Assembly: GCF_003096715.1 (NCBI RefSeq)
Contig: NZ_QEOL01000002.1
Coordinates: 62,001-126,000 of the forward strand
Source of the DNA: Paraburkholderia silvatlantica
GTDB taxonomy: Bacteria; Pseudomonadota; Gammaproteobacteria; Burkholderiales; Burkholderiaceae
Length of the DNA stretch: 64,000 nt
Reading direction: 5' to 3'
How positions within the stretch are numbered: the stretch's first letter is position 1; each line of letters begins with the position of its first letter. The translations under genes were made by a program, and so were the position numbers. The notes below the pieces were generated by a model that ran no database searches, was not told the origin of the DNA, and worked only from the letters and a program-made list of their open reading frames with translations. Of this stretch, positions 17,535 through 26,859 are shown piece after piece.

Positions 17535-18288
17535 AGTCTTTCGCTGGTTATTGGCAGCTTGCGCTGCATCGTCAGCCGCCGCTTTGACCGACGGCCTGTG
17601 GGAACGCTGGCGCCCGGTTCCCCGAGCGCCGCACCATCTTAAAAATTCCTGCAACGCCCACGCAATCGTATGCGTTGCACTGTCATGTTTCTTGCCGCAG
17701 GCCCCGGAAACATCCTTCAAGTCCCGGCGCCAGTGCAGCAAACCGACATTCTATGCGAGAGCGGCAAATCGCACAGCTAACTTATCCAACGCGAATTGTG
17801 GATAACCCGTTGATAAGCGGGCTTTTGCCTTGTGTACAGGTTCCTGCCCGCTCGCCTTCGTCGCCCCGCGACCCATGCAGGTTATCGCGGATTTCTGTCT
17901 CGAACGCAACTGGAATCTGCCCGATCGTGCCTAACCAATCATTACGTAGTCCATTGAGTTTGCAGGGAAAACGAAGGTTACCCACAACGGTGCAGGGCCA
18001 TGTGTCCATGAATATGGACCATGTCGGGACCCAGGTCAAAAAATAAGAACCCCCAGGTACCTCGAAGCCAGCAAAAAAATTTTTGGCCACCTCGAAAAAA
18101 GTGGCGTGCGGAACCCACAGGGGCCGCTTTTAGCTCGTTGTCCTGCCCCCGAAAACACCAAGGGCAGCCCGAAAGCTGCCCCTGCATCCTCTTTTGCCGG
18201 CGCGGGCGCGCGCTTCCGACACCTCTGGCACCCCGCGAAAATCGGTCAGTGGTCCTGTGCGTCCGCCGGCTCCCCCTGCGATTCCCCG
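17535..18288. other. Long intergenic region with DnaA-box-like sites
   Basis: About 750 bp between the MarR gene and the ligase gene, with GC lower than the neighbours around 17740-18090. It contains a perfect DnaA box (TGTGGATAA, 17797-17805), a mirrored TTATCCAAC at 17782-17790 and a one-mismatch box TTACCCACA at 17978-17986. A 102-codon open frame exists on the minus strand (17782-18090), but its composition is not convincing. The ligase terminator lies at the right end. Confidence 0.5.
18162..18181 (-). terminator. Terminator of the ligase gene
   Basis: A 7-bp stem GGGCAGC / GCTGCCC with a six-base loop, about 110 bases after the stop of the minus-strand carboxylate-amine ligase gene. 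On the minus strand it is followed by TTGGTGTTTTC. Confidence 0.55.
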
Positions 18289-19404
18289 TCAGGCGCGCCA
18301 GCGCAGGCACTGCTGCCGCACCGCTTCGTGCAGCGATTTTTCCTCGGCCACGACGCTGCGCAGCCACGCCGCGTCGTTGTTCTGCGCCCGGGCGATCGTG
18401 CCGATTTCGGTGAGCGCGCGCGTCGAGCCGAGCACCTCGCCGTGCGGCGCGATCCGGTCGAGCGTTTCGAGAATGTCTTCGGAAATCGTGCGGCGCTCGC
18501 CCGTTTGCGGATTCACGCAAGTGCCGGCGAGGCCGAAGCGGCACGCCTGGAAGCGGTTGAACGTGTACACGAGGTAGTCGTCCTCGAGCGGCGCGATCGG
18601 CCGATCGGTAAGCAGATGGCGCGCGAGCGTCTGGATGTAGCAGGCGATCGCGGCGGCGCGCTCGACCGAAAGCGGCGTGTCCATCACGCGCACCTCGATC
18701 GTGCCGAAGCCGGGTTTCGGGCGGATGTCCCAGTAGAAGTCTTTCATGCTGTTGACAACGCCCGTGTGCACCATCTTCGAGAAGTATTCCTTGAACTCCT
18801 CCCAGCTCAGCACGAACGGCGCACGGCCAGACAGCGGAAACGCGAACACGGAATTCAGTCGTGCCGAATGAAATCCGGTGTCCACGCCCTGCACATAGGG
18901 CGACGACGCCGAGAGCGCGATGAAATGCGGGATGAAGCGCGAAAGCGAGTGCAGCAGGAAGAGCGCGCTGTCCGCGTCCGGGCAGCCGATATGCACGTGC
19001 TGGCCGAACACCGTGAATTGCTTCGCCAGGTAGCCGTACAGCTCGGACAGATACTGAAAGCGCGGCGTATCGACGATGCGCCGGTCGCTCCATTGCTGGA
19101 ACGCGTGCGTGCCGCCGCCGCACAGACCGACGTTGAGACGATCGGCCGCAGCGACGAGCACGTCGCGAATCTTGCGCAGATCGGCCACGGCCTGCTCGTG
19201 ATTCGTGCAGATACCGGTGGAGAGTTCGATCATGCTTTCGGTGATTTCGGGCGTGATGTTGCCCGGAATCTCCTGATCTTTGACGAGGCGCATGAGGTCG
19301 CTACCCGCCTTGGTCAAATCGTAGTCGTGCGTGTTGACGATCTGCATTTCGAGTTCGACGCCGAACGTGAACGGCTTCGAATCGACAAACGTTTCAAGGG
19401 ACAT
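18289..19404 (-). CDS. YbdK-family carboxylate-amine ligase (glutamate-cysteine ligase type 2)
   Basis: A 371-residue GCS2-family ATP-grasp-like ligase. It starts with [19 protein letters not shown], keeps the [13 protein letters not shown] segment, and has the metal and nucleotide region [11 protein letters not shown] plus [15 protein letters not shown]. coli YbdK has weak glutamate-cysteine ligase activity, and the true substrate of most members is unknown. The canonical gshA is also present in this window (44107-45729), so this is not the main glutathione enzyme. AGGAAA precedes the ATG at 19404. It lies 55 bp downstream of a CPA2 antiporter on the same strand and is probably co-transcribed with it. 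Confidence 0.88.
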   Translation of the reverse strand: MSLETFVDSKPFTFGVELEMQIVNTHDYDLTKAGSDLMRLVKDQEIPGNITPEITESMIELSTGICTNHEQAVADLRKIRDVLVAAADRLNVGLCGGGTHAFQQWSDRRIVDTPRFQYLSELYGYLAKQFTVFGQHVHIGCPDADSALFLLHSLSRFIPHFIALSASSPYVQGVDTGFHSARLNSVFAFPLSGRAPFVLSWEEFKEYFSKMVHTGVVNSMKDFYWDIRPKPGFGTIEVRVMDTPLSVERAAAIACYIQTLARHLLTDRPIAPLEDDYLVYTFNRFQACRFGLAGTCVNPQTGERRTISEDILETLDRIAPHGEVLGSTRALTEIGTIARAQNNDAAWLRSVVAEEKSLHEAVRQQCLRWRA

Positions 19405-19459
19405 GGCGTTTCCTGTCGGGGCGTCGCGCGCGAACCGCCGGCCGCGCGCGACGCGAGAT

Positions 19460-20665
19460 TCATTTTTCGCCGCGTTCGCCGACGAGCGCAAGCGCGCGAT
19501 AGACCACCCAGGGTCCGAAGAGCTGCAGCACGACGATCGAGCACAGAATGATCGCGCGCAGGCGCGGATCGAACGTCGGGTAAAGCTCGTAGGTGTCCTC
19601 GACGAGCAACAGCGCAAGCGCCGACATGGGCGTCAAGGCGAGACCGAGCGCCACACCCTGCTTCCAGTGCAGCCCGCTCGGTTTGGCGAACATCAGCACG
19701 CCGACGAGCTTGGCCACGAGCCTGGAGACGATCAGCCCCGCCGCCGCCGCGCCGCCCACGAGAATGTCGTGCCACTCGAAGGTGGTGAGCGTGAGCACGA
19801 ACAGAATCACCGTGAGCAGCCATCCGGCCGTGCCGAAATGCTGCGGCCACAGCTGCGGGCGCGGCTCCAGATTCTTCACGATGATGCCCGCGGCAAGCAG
19901 GCTCAGGATGGTCGAGAGCCTGAGCAGGTGCGCAATCGCAATCGCCAGCAGCACGAGGCCGAAGAGCGCGACGAACGAATGCTCGTCCTGCGGGCTCAGC
20001 CGACGGTAAAACAGCGTGCACGCCCGGGCGAGCACGAACGCGAGAATCAGCGAGCCGATCAGCAGATAAAGCGGCTGCAGGATCGTCGCGAACACGTTGC
20101 CGTACATTTCCTGATGCAGCCAGGTCGAGGCGAGCTTCTCCACGATCACCGCATACATGCTGTTGAGCGCCGTGAGCGTCAGCAGGCGCTGCGTGACCTG
20201 GCCTTCTGCGCGCAGCTCGGTCTTGAGCTGGATCACCATGGCAGGCGACGTCGCCATGGCGATCGCGGACACGACGAGCGCGATCATCGTCGGCACGGAG
20301 AGGAACAGCAGCACCGCGAGCACGAGCACGAAGGTGAGCGAGGACTCGGCAAGACTCGAAAGGATGAGCCAGGGATTGCGGCGGATCCAGCGCAGGTCGA
20401 GGCGGCTGCCCAGTTCGAACAGCAGCAGGCCGAGCGCGACGTCGAGCAGCGGCCGCGCGGCCGTGCCGACATCGGCGTCGATCACGCCGAACCCGGCCGA
20501 TCCGGCAATGAGCCCGATCACCCCATAGCCCGAAATCCGCGGCAAGCGCCAGGCCCGATAACAAAGCTCGCCGCACAAACCGGCGGCGAGCAGCGCGAGC
20601 CCGGCCCAGAAAATACCGTCGAGCTGCAACGGCCAGGCGGGAAAAAACGAAAACGCCGACTTCAT
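19460..20665 (-). CDS. CPA2-type monovalent cation:proton antiporter
   Basis: A 401-residue inner-membrane protein with about 12 hydrophobic segments, of the Kef/CPA2 exchanger domain type. Residues [10 protein letters not shown] follow the ELGSRLDL motif, and [15 protein letters not shown] belongs to the last inverted repeat. It ends shortly after the membrane domain and lacks the cytosolic TrkA-N/RCK domain of KefB and KefC. The start at 20665 ([11 protein letters not shown]) has AGGAG about 11 bases upstream; the open frame before it is not membrane-like. It precedes the YbdK-like ligase on the same strand. Kef systems are gated by glutathione, which makes the pairing with a gamma-glutamyl-type ligase suggestive. 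Confidence 0.85.
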   Translation of the reverse strand: MKSAFSFFPAWPLQLDGIFWAGLALLAAGLCGELCYRAWRLPRISGYGVIGLIAGSAGFGVIDADVGTAARPLLDVALGLLLFELGSRLDLRWIRRNPWLILSSLAESSLTFVLVLAVLLFLSVPTMIALVVSAIAMATSPAMVIQLKTELRAEGQVTQRLLTLTALNSMYAVIVEKLASTWLHQEMYGNVFATILQPLYLLIGSLILAFVLARACTLFYRRLSPQDEHSFVALFGLVLLAIAIAHLLRLSTILSLLAAGIIVKNLEPRPQLWPQHFGTAGWLLTVILFVLTLTTFEWHDILVGGAAAAGLIVSRLVAKLVGVLMFAKPSGLHWKQGVALGLALTPMSALALLLVEDTYELYPTFDPRLRAIILCSIVVLQLFGPWVVYRALALVGERGEK

Positions 20666-21043
20666 CGTGGTGGCTTCTCCTTGGCAACGACATCTTGCGT
20701 GGGATCGAATCCGGCTGTCCGACGTTAGATCGACATACGACTGGCTAACAGGCAAGCCATGTGCCGCACGAGGCGAACGACACCTCTACTCCCCGTCCGT
20801 TGTCTGCCTGCTCTGCGCAACAATCCATGCAGCCGGCTGGCCCGACGGTATGACGATTGGGCGAGCCGGCGCGACCAGGCGCTTGCTGCGGCGAGTGCGG
20901 GCAAACAGTGCGGCAAAACGCTGCGGCTAAGCAGTGCGCCGGCACACGACGGTGCGGCGAACAGCCGGTACGGGCGCTTTGCGTGTGGTGGCTGCGCCCG
21001 CGTTGGATGAACGAACGCTGCCGTCTACCCTGAGCACTCAGAT

Positions 21044-21313
21044 TCAGGACGAGGGGCAACCGTTCCTTGGATACGTCGGCCGTCTGATGCGGCGTTCGAC
21101 GCGGAAAGAACGGCGATTGTGCCATAGCTTTTTTGCAATTGCCCCCAGCTCCTCGAAAGCATCGACAAAGACGGTAATAACGTCCTCATTGTGCGCTTTT
21201 GACGACGTATGCGGAAAAAGTGACCGCGTCGGCAGGCCGCTTTCGTCAGGGGATTCAAACTCTGGCTGGATCGTGCTTGCCGGCAGCGATGGCGCCAGCT
21301 TGGGGTTTACGGT
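21044..21313 (-). pseudogene. Protein-like reading frame without a start codon
   Basis: Ninety codons stay open after a TAA, with no ATG, GTG or TTG before the most protein-like part. The translation reads like a real protein: PEFESPDESGLPTRS, then KAHNEDVITVFVDAFEEL and GAIAKKLWHNRR, an acidic segment followed by an amphipathic helix and a basic tail. Composition is less GC-biased than in neighbouring genes. It may be the remnant of a gene whose 5' part is lost or frameshifted, or a gene with a non-standard start such as CTG. I recognise no family; it could also be chance. Confidence 0.3.
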
Positions 21314-21359
21314 TTACCGTATGTATACGTAGTAGAAGTTAACAAGGGCCTGGATTTCC

Positions 21360-21564
21360 TGTGGATAACCGGAGTTTACCGAGAGGAATCCGCGAGTTGG
21401 CGCTCGCACAACCGCGCGCAAAGCATGTGCGGTCCATGCGCACTTCGAGGAGTAACTTTTGGGCCTGGAACGGGGCGTGCTGAGTTACCCCGTTTACGTC
21501 CACACCGCATCCACACTCGATTCGCCGGCAATTCGCGCGGTTGTCCACAGATTGGTGTGGATAA
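21360..21564. other. DnaA-box cluster upstream of mnmC end
   Basis: Two perfect DnaA boxes (TGTGGATAA at 21360-21368 and 21556-21564) and one single-mismatch box in the opposite direction (TTGTCCACA at 21541-21549). The last two are separated by six bases and face each other. Confidence 0.55.
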
Positions 21565-21594
21565 CCCGGCTGGCTCTTTTTCCGTCTGCCGCGC

Positions 21595-23571
21595 TCAAAG
21601 ACTGCGCTGGCGCAAGGCGCGCTGCAGGAAGCGCGCCGGATCCAGCTGGTCGGCGAGTTCCCGCTCGAGCGGCCACGGCTCGCCTTCCAGCTGGGACGCG
21701 ATCAGTTCCGCCCCCAGCCCCGCCCATACGAGCCCGCGCGAGCCAAACGCATACGCGCCGTAAAGGCCGCTCGCGCGCGGCAGGTCGAGCGGCCAGGCGC
21801 CAGCCAGCCGCTGGGCGTCGCGGCGGGCGGCGTCTTCGTCGGCGAGCGGGCCGAGCATCGGCATGCGGTCGCTGGTGACGCAGCGGAACGCTACGCGGCC
21901 CGCGAAATCGCGCTCGCCCTGGGCCGCGGCAAGCTCAGGGAGCATGTGCGCGACGCGTTCGATGTTTTCGGTATGGCCGGCGGCGCGCAGCGCGTCGTCG
22001 GCGTCGTCGACTTCGTAGGTGGCGCCCGCGAGCGTGACGCCGCCGTCGAGCGGCACCGCATAGCCTTCGCCGATCACGGGCACGCGCAGGTTCGCGAGCG
22101 GGCTGGGGTCGACGAGCGTGAGCTGGCCGCGCACGATGCGCGTGGGCGCATGCGCGAGCGCGGCGGCCCGCGAGGCGTCCTGGGCATTGGCGAAGATCAC
22201 CGTGGCTGCCTGTGCGGCGAGCCGGCCGGCGTCGTCGAACACCTGCCATTCGCCGGATTCCCGTTCGCCGGCGCGCGCAATGCGACCGATACGCACACCG
22301 AAACGTGTCTCGACCTGCGCGCCGGGCAGCGCGGCGGCGAAGGCGCATTGGGCACGGCAGAGCGCTGCCGGGTCGATCGCGCCGCCCTGCGGATAGAACC
22401 ACCCGCCCTGGTTGAGTGCGACGCCGGCCAGCGCCTGCGCTTGCTCGCGCGTGACGGCGCGCACGAATGCTTCGGGATAGCCGAACGATTCCAGGGCGGC
22501 GGCGACGGCGCGCGACTCGTCGTCGGTGACGAGATGGAGCAAGCCGGCATGGGAGCGCCTGGGCGCATGGCCGGCGGCTTCGAGCGCGGCCCAGCGTTGC
22601 AGCGCGTAGAGAAACCCCGCGCGCGTGATGCGCGACGCGCTGCTGTCGTCGCGGGAAATCAGCGGATGGAACACGCCGGCCGGATTGCCCGATGCCTCGA
22701 GCGCGGGCGCGGCGTTGCGTTCGACGAGCGTCACGCGCCAGCCGCGCACGGCCAGCCGCTCGACGAGCGCGCAGCCGGCAAGTCCCGCTCCCACGACGAC
22801 GGCGTGCCGCTCGCGCAGTGCAAGGGGCAGCGGCGGCTCGTAGCGGCGCACGCGCCAGCGCGGCGCGAAGCGTCCGACCAGCATCGCCCACTTGCCGTTG
22901 AAGCCTTGCACCTTGCGGTATTCGAAGCCGTTTTGCTCCAGCGCGCGCTTGACGCCGCCCGAACTGCTCCAGGTCGCGAAGGTGGCGTCTTTGCCGGCGA
23001 TGCGCGCAAGCGCCTTGAAAATGGCCGGCGACCAGAGGTCGGGATTCTTCGCCGGGGCGAAGCCGTCGAGGTAGATCGCATCGGCGCGCATCCACATTTT
23101 GGGAAAGACCTCGAGCGCATCGCCGAAAACGAGCGTGAGCGTGACGCGCCCGCCCTCGAATTCCAGGCGGTGGGTGCCCGGCAGGAGCATCGGCCAGGCG
23201 TTCACGAGTTCGCGCGCGAGCGGCGCTTCGCGTGTGTGCGCAACGACTGCGTCGAGTGCGCTTTGCAGGTCGTTGCGCGCGAACGGATGTTTTTCCACCG
23301 AAACGAAATGCAGGCGTTCGCAGCGCGCCGGGTCGTCGCGCCATGCCGACCACGTGGCAAGAAAGTTCACGCCCATGCCGAAGCCGGTTTCGACGACGGT
23401 GAAGATTCGCCGGTCCTGCCAGCGCTGCGGCAGCGCGTTGCCGTTCAGAAAGACGGCTTGGGCCTGTGCGAATGCGCCTCCCGTGCTGTGGTAAATGTCG
23501 CCATAGATGGGCGAAAACGGCGTGCCGTCTTCCCGGAAAACGAGCGTGGCGGGTGTCAGGATGGCGGTCAT
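21595..23571 (-). CDS. mnmC: Bifunctional tRNA mnm5s2U methyltransferase / FAD-dependent oxidoreductase
   Basis: A 658-residue fusion enzyme that finishes the wobble-uridine modification begun by MnmE-MnmG. The N-terminal half is the methyltransferase MnmC2 (FTVVETGFGMGVNFLATW as the SAM site, DAIYLDGFAPAKNPDLWS as its catalytic region). The C-terminal half is the FAD-dependent MnmC1 (VVGAGLAGCALVERLA near residue 260, ASGNPAGVFHPLIS following, and the C-terminal ASGLYGAYAFGSRGLVW). The start at 23571 (MTAILTPATLVF) fits the family; no strong ribosome-binding site is seen, and the frame is open further upstream. mnmE is also in this window. Confidence 0.93.
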   Translation of the reverse strand: MTAILTPATLVFREDGTPFSPIYGDIYHSTGGAFAQAQAVFLNGNALPQRWQDRRIFTVVETGFGMGVNFLATWSAWRDDPARCERLHFVSVEKHPFARNDLQSALDAVVAHTREAPLARELVNAWPMLLPGTHRLEFEGGRVTLTLVFGDALEVFPKMWMRADAIYLDGFAPAKNPDLWSPAIFKALARIAGKDATFATWSSSGGVKRALEQNGFEYRKVQGFNGKWAMLVGRFAPRWRVRRYEPPLPLALRERHAVVVGAGLAGCALVERLAVRGWRVTLVERNAAPALEASGNPAGVFHPLISRDDSSASRITRAGFLYALQRWAALEAAGHAPRRSHAGLLHLVTDDESRAVAAALESFGYPEAFVRAVTREQAQALAGVALNQGGWFYPQGGAIDPAALCRAQCAFAAALPGAQVETRFGVRIGRIARAGERESGEWQVFDDAGRLAAQAATVIFANAQDASRAAALAHAPTRIVRGQLTLVDPSPLANLRVPVIGEGYAVPLDGGVTLAGATYEVDDADDALRAAGHTENIERVAHMLPELAAAQGERDFAGRVAFRCVTSDRMPMLGPLADEDAARRDAQRLAGAWPLDLPRASGLYGAYAFGSRGLVWAGLGAELIASQLEGEPWPLERELADQLDPARFLQRALRQRSL

Positions 23572-24033
23572 GAGGAACGCGAAGCCAGAGGTGAGGAGAA
23601 AACGGGCAAGCCGCGAGGCTGGAAAAAGCGTCTGGCGAAGGCCGGTCGCGTCGCCGCAAACGCTTGCCGGGCCGGCGTTTGCGCGCATGCTGCGTTGGCG
23701 CGGCGCAACGCGTGCGGCGGGAAAAACGTCGCAGGCGGGGGATTTGCGGGGGTGGGCACCCCCAAAAGGTCCACCCGCTCCCAAAAACCCGCATGTCCAG
23801 CGCGAAATCTTCGAAACCCTTGTCGTTATTGGGTTTGCGCTGCGCTATCATAGCAAGCGCCGCCCAGGGAAGCGGCAGCACGGACGTTGCGGCATCAGAC
23901 ACACGCTAGTCGCCGCAACGCGAAAACGCCGGGGTGCTCCGGGTCCGTCGCTGCTCGACGGCGCGGCACGCGTCCGTATAATCGGCGCGTTCGCGCTGTT
24001 CGTGTCAACCTAAACACAGAAAGGAACTTCTCA
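23572..24033. other. mnmC-hupB divergent region
   Basis: About 460 bp. Runs of C on the plus strand (23759-23763, 23774-23776, 23780-23782, 23788-23790) give a G-rich minus strand that could form a quadruplex just upstream of mnmC. The right end carries the hupB promoter. No gene is visible. Confidence 0.45.
23955..23982 (+). promoter_or_regulatory. Probable hupB promoter
   Basis: A perfect -10 hexamer TATAAT at 23977-23982 with TCGACG (four matches to consensus) 16 bases upstream at 23955-23960. Transcription would start near 23990, giving a leader of about 45 nt before the hupB ATG at 24034. Confidence 0.65.
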
Positions 24034-24312
24034 ATGAATAAACAGGAACTGATCGACGCCGTCGCAGCACAGACGGGCGCTAGCAAGGCACAAACCGGCG
24101 AGACGCTGGACACGCTCCTCGAAGTGGTCAAGAAGGCTGTGTCGAAGGGTGACGCGGTTCAGCTGATCGGCTTCGGCAGTTTCGGTTCGGGCAAGCGCGC
24201 AGCCCGTACGGGCCGCAATCCGAAGACCGGCGAAACCATCAAGATTCCCGCTGCCAAGACCGTCAAGTTCACGGCTGGCAAGGCGTTCAAGGACGCCGTC
24301 AACAAGCGCTAA
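24034..24312 (+). CDS. hupB: Nucleoid-associated protein HU (beta type)
   Basis: A 92-residue HU protein that bends and compacts DNA as a dimer. It starts [19 protein letters not shown] and has the DNA-clasping arm with the signature [18 protein letters not shown], ending in FKDAVNKR. Length is standard and there is no N- or C-terminal Lys-rich extension. AAAGGAAC precedes the ATG at 24034, a strong promoter lies upstream, and an intrinsic terminator follows, so it is a single-gene unit. Confidence 0.97.
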   Translation: MNKQELIDAVAAQTGASKAQTGETLDTLLEVVKKAVSKGDAVQLIGFGSFGSGKRAARTGRNPKTGETIKIPAAKTVKFTAGKAFKDAVNKR

Positions 24313-24334
24313 GGCATTGCCGCTTTAAGTTGAC

Positions 24335-24358
24335 ACCCGCCCCCTGGCGGGTTTTTTT
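24335..24358 (+). terminator. hupB terminator
   Basis: A 7-bp stem ACCCGCC / GGCGGGT with a four-base loop, followed by seven T residues; classic rho-independent terminator 22 bases after the hupB stop. Confidence 0.92.
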
Positions 24359-24391
24359 CTGCGTGCCTCGTCTATCGCAGGTACACAAGCA

Positions 24392-24419
24392 AACGGCGCC
24401 GCATTTTTGCGGCGCCGTT
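24392..24419 (-). terminator. Terminator hairpin for the CobW-type gene
   Basis: A perfect 12-bp inverted repeat AACGGCGCCGCA / TGCGGCGCCGTT with a 4-base T loop, just after the stop of the minus-strand GTPase gene and facing the hupB terminator. On the minus strand it runs into GTTTGCTTGTG. Confidence 0.65.
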
Positions 24420-24441
24420 GTTCGTTGAGCGCATCGTCCGG

Positions 24442-25779
24442 TCAGCCGGGGCGGTGGACGATTTCGTCGTGATCGCTGTGATCATGATCATGATCGTGAT
24501 CGTCGTCGTCGAGTTCCCAGGACGGGAACGGGTCGGCGTAGCCCAGCCAGGCTTCGGGGCCTGCCGAATATTCCGCGTCGGTCAGAAGGCATGCATCGAG
24601 CTTCGCGCGCCATGCGTCATGGTCGAGATTCGCGCCGATCATCACGAGCTCCTGGCGGCGGTCGCCGACGCTGGGGTCGTCGAGGTCGCCCTGCCAGTCG
24701 GCGGCGATTTCCTTTTCGAGTTCGGCGTCCTGCGGCCATTGCTCGCGCGGCAGCGCCGCCCACCACGTGCCCGCGGGACCGTGACGGCACACGCCGCCCG
24801 CCTGCGAGAGCGTGCCCGTCACGTCGTTGCGCGTGGCGAGCCAGAAGAAGCCCTTCGAGCGCAGCACGCCCTTCCACTCCTGGTTGAGCAGGGCCCAGAA
24901 GCGCTCGGGATGAAACGGGCGGCGCGCGCGATAAACGAAGTTGCTGATGCCGTACTCGTCGGCTTCGCTGCGCGGCGTATGCGTATGTGCCGGATCGTGG
25001 CAATGCGCCGGATCATTGCAATGGTCATGATCATGCAGCGACGCGAGCCAGCCCGGTGCGCTCGACGCCGCATCGAAATCGAAGCGGCCGGTTTGGATCA
25101 CTACCTCGAGCGGCACGTTGCCGAAGCGGCTGACCACCTGCACCGCGCGCGGATTGATGCGCGCGAGAATGTGCTGCAGGCGCGCGAGTTCGTCGTCGCT
25201 CACGAGGTCGGCCTTGTTGAGCACGAGCACGTCGCAGAATTCCACCTGATCGACGAGCAGTTCCACGATCGCGCGGTCGTCTTCCTCGCTTGCCGCCGCC
25301 CCGCGCTGCGCGAGTTGGTCCGTGCTCGCGTAGTCGCGCAGGAAGTTGAACGCGTCGACGACGGTGACCATCGTGTCGAGACGCGCGAGTTCGTCGAGCG
25401 CGATGCCATCGTCGCCGGCGAACGTGAAGGTCTCCGCGATCGGCATGGGTTCGGCCACGCCGGTCGATTCGATCACGATGGCGTCGAAGCGCTGGCCGGC
25501 GCTGGCCGGGTCGGCGAGGCGCTGGATCTCGGTGAGCAGATCGTCGCGCAGCGTGCAGCAAATGCAGCCGTTCGACATTTCGATCACGCGCTCTTCCACG
25601 CGCGAGAGCGCCGAGGCGTCGCGCACGAGCGCGGCGTCGACGTTCACCGAGGCGAGGTCGTTGACGATCACCGCCACGCGCAGGCCCGCGCGGTTCGACA
25701 GGATATGGTTGAGCAGCGTGGTCTTGCCCGCGCCCAGAAAACCCGAGAGCACGGTGACGGGCAGTGGCGGCTGGTTCAT
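24442..25779 (-). CDS. CobW/COG0523-family GTP-binding metallochaperone
   Basis: A 445-residue G3E GTPase. The P-loop is [12 protein letters not shown] near residue 17, and the metal motif GCICC lies at about 70, followed by the base motif VLNKADLV. The CobW C-terminal domain follows ([15 protein letters not shown]). Two histidine-rich stretches are present: [19 protein letters not shown] in the middle and [14 protein letters not shown] close to the end, fitting a zinc or cobalt chaperone. Length is at the long end, as in Zur-regulated members. The start at 25779 ([11 protein letters not shown]) is taken because the fold begins there; the upstream open frame lacks similarity. The metal target is unknown. 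Confidence 0.88.
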   Translation of the reverse strand: MNQPPLPVTVLSGFLGAGKTTLLNHILSNRAGLRVAVIVNDLASVNVDAALVRDASALSRVEERVIEMSNGCICCTLRDDLLTEIQRLADPASAGQRFDAIVIESTGVAEPMPIAETFTFAGDDGIALDELARLDTMVTVVDAFNFLRDYASTDQLAQRGAAASEEDDRAIVELLVDQVEFCDVLVLNKADLVSDDELARLQHILARINPRAVQVVSRFGNVPLEVVIQTGRFDFDAASSAPGWLASLHDHDHCNDPAHCHDPAHTHTPRSEADEYGISNFVYRARRPFHPERFWALLNQEWKGVLRSKGFFWLATRNDVTGTLSQAGGVCRHGPAGTWWAALPREQWPQDAELEKEIAADWQGDLDDPSVGDRRQELVMIGANLDHDAWRAKLDACLLTDAEYSAGPEAWLGYADPFPSWELDDDDHDHDHDHSDHDEIVHRPG

Positions 25780-25916
25780 CGCAATTGTGGTGCAGAAAGT
25801 GAGTCGGAAGGAACGCTGCGGGTAAGGATCGAAATCCTCGTAAGGGTGCGGCGCCAGCCAGCATTTTGCACCATGCACGCGCGCCGCGCAGGGCATGCGG
25901 TGAGCGCTCGGGCGCG

Positions 25917-26363
25917 CTACTGCATGAGATGCCACTTGCGCAGAATGTCGGCGATCTGCTGCGCGTACTGGTCGCGCAGCGTCGGCGTTTCGGAATGGTA
26001 AGCGCCGACGGCAGCCCACGTGTTGCCGTACTTGTTCATCTTCTGGCGCAGATGCCAGGCGGCGATATAGACGTTCTTGCACGGCTCCATGAGCGTGCTT
26101 TGCGAAATGCCGTACTGCGAGAGCACGGGCAGATGCACGGAATTGATCTGCATGACGCCGTAGTCGATCGAACCGTTCGCATTCCTGTGTACTGCGTCGG
26201 GCCGGTTGTGCGACTCCTGCCAGGCAATGGCGCGCAGGATCAGCGGATTGACCTTCTGGTAGCGCGCGGCCTCGTCGAAACAGTCCGCGTGCGCGAGCGT
26301 GCTGGCGCTCGCGGCGACGAGCACCACGGCGGCGGCTAGCGTAGCGGACCAGATGTTCGGCAT
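25917..26363 (-). CDS. Lytic transglycosylase, IagB/VirB1-like
   Basis: A 148-residue exported peptidoglycan-cutting enzyme. A signal peptide (about residues 1-26, ending LAHA) is followed by the small IagB-type SLT domain. It starts [20 protein letters not shown]; the catalytic glutamate is in AWQESHN, and GVMQIN is the family signature. Such enzymes open the wall for secretion systems and pili. It is divergent from the type II secretion locus with about 500 bp between, so a role in that machine is possible but unproven. The start at 26363 fits the signal peptide, though no ribosome-binding site is visible and earlier starts exist. Confidence 0.82.
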   Translation of the reverse strand: MPNIWSATLAAAVVLVAASASTLAHADCFDEAARYQKVNPLILRAIAWQESHNRPDAVHRNANGSIDYGVMQINSVHLPVLSQYGISQSTLMEPCKNVYIAAWHLRQKMNKYGNTWAAVGAYHSETPTLRDQYAQQIADILRKWHLMQ

Positions 26364-26859
26364 GGCGACTCGCGCGGAAGCTGACAAGATGGCAAACGAA
26401 AAAGGGCAAACGAAAAGACAGGCAAGGAGGCGAACCGTGCACCTGAAGGATGCCGCAATCTCTCGCTGATCGGCCTGTTTTCTGGCGCGCAATGCGGGAA
26501 TTCCCACATAAAGAAGGGCCGAAAGTGCGTTGGCCATCCTGCGGGCCGCTCGTATGATACCGGTCACCGATGACGCGTCAAGCCAGCCGCACGGACAAGA
26601 CGCCCTCATGCTTACAAATGGCTTGGGACGGGCGGCTGGCGCGGCTCGGGGATTGGAAGAATTCCCCGGAGCCCCATTTTTTGTGACAAATTCGACACGA
26701 AAAACTGCTACTGTTCCATCTTTTGTTGACTAACGGACGTCCGGGCTGAGGAGAGCCGGCGCCGGCACCAGTCAGGAAAACACAGGCGAGTCGGCCCCAC
26801 AGCCGTACGTCGAGGACGAATAGCCGCGCGCGTCTGCCGCTGGCTTCGATAAGACACCC
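26364..26859. other. Region between lytic transglycosylase and gspD
   Basis: About 500 bp between divergent genes. An AT-richer block at 26676-26735, containing TTTTTTGTGACAAATTCGAC and TTGTTGACT, is the likely place of the gsp promoter, but I cannot assign the hexamers with certainty. No gene or stable hairpin is seen. Confidence 0.4.

Larger units (their letters stand above)
20666..21594. other. Long intergenic region with a start-less frame and DnaA boxes
   Basis: About 930 bp between the antiporter and mnmC. The left half (20700-21040) is GC-rich and shows no recognisable gene. The right half has lower GC, a protein-like frame without start codon (21044-21313, minus), and three DnaA-box sequences (21360-21564). 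I see no tRNA and no insertion sequence. Confidence 0.45.

Noticed and set aside
17782..18090. A 102-codon open frame on the minus strand in the MarR-ligase gap
   Set aside because: It has an unusual Trp-rich start, no ribosome-binding site, runs through DnaA-box sequences and resembles no family I know.
20745..21125. A 126-codon open frame on the minus strand
   Set aside because: Composition is rich in Cys, His, Arg and Ser as in random GC-rich frames, and there is no ribosome-binding site.
24442..26442. A 666-codon open frame that would fuse an upstream part to the CobW-type GTPase
   Set aside because: The extra 220 residues lie in the wrong frame of the lytic transglycosylase gene and have an Arg/His-rich composition typical of shadow frames in high-GC DNA.
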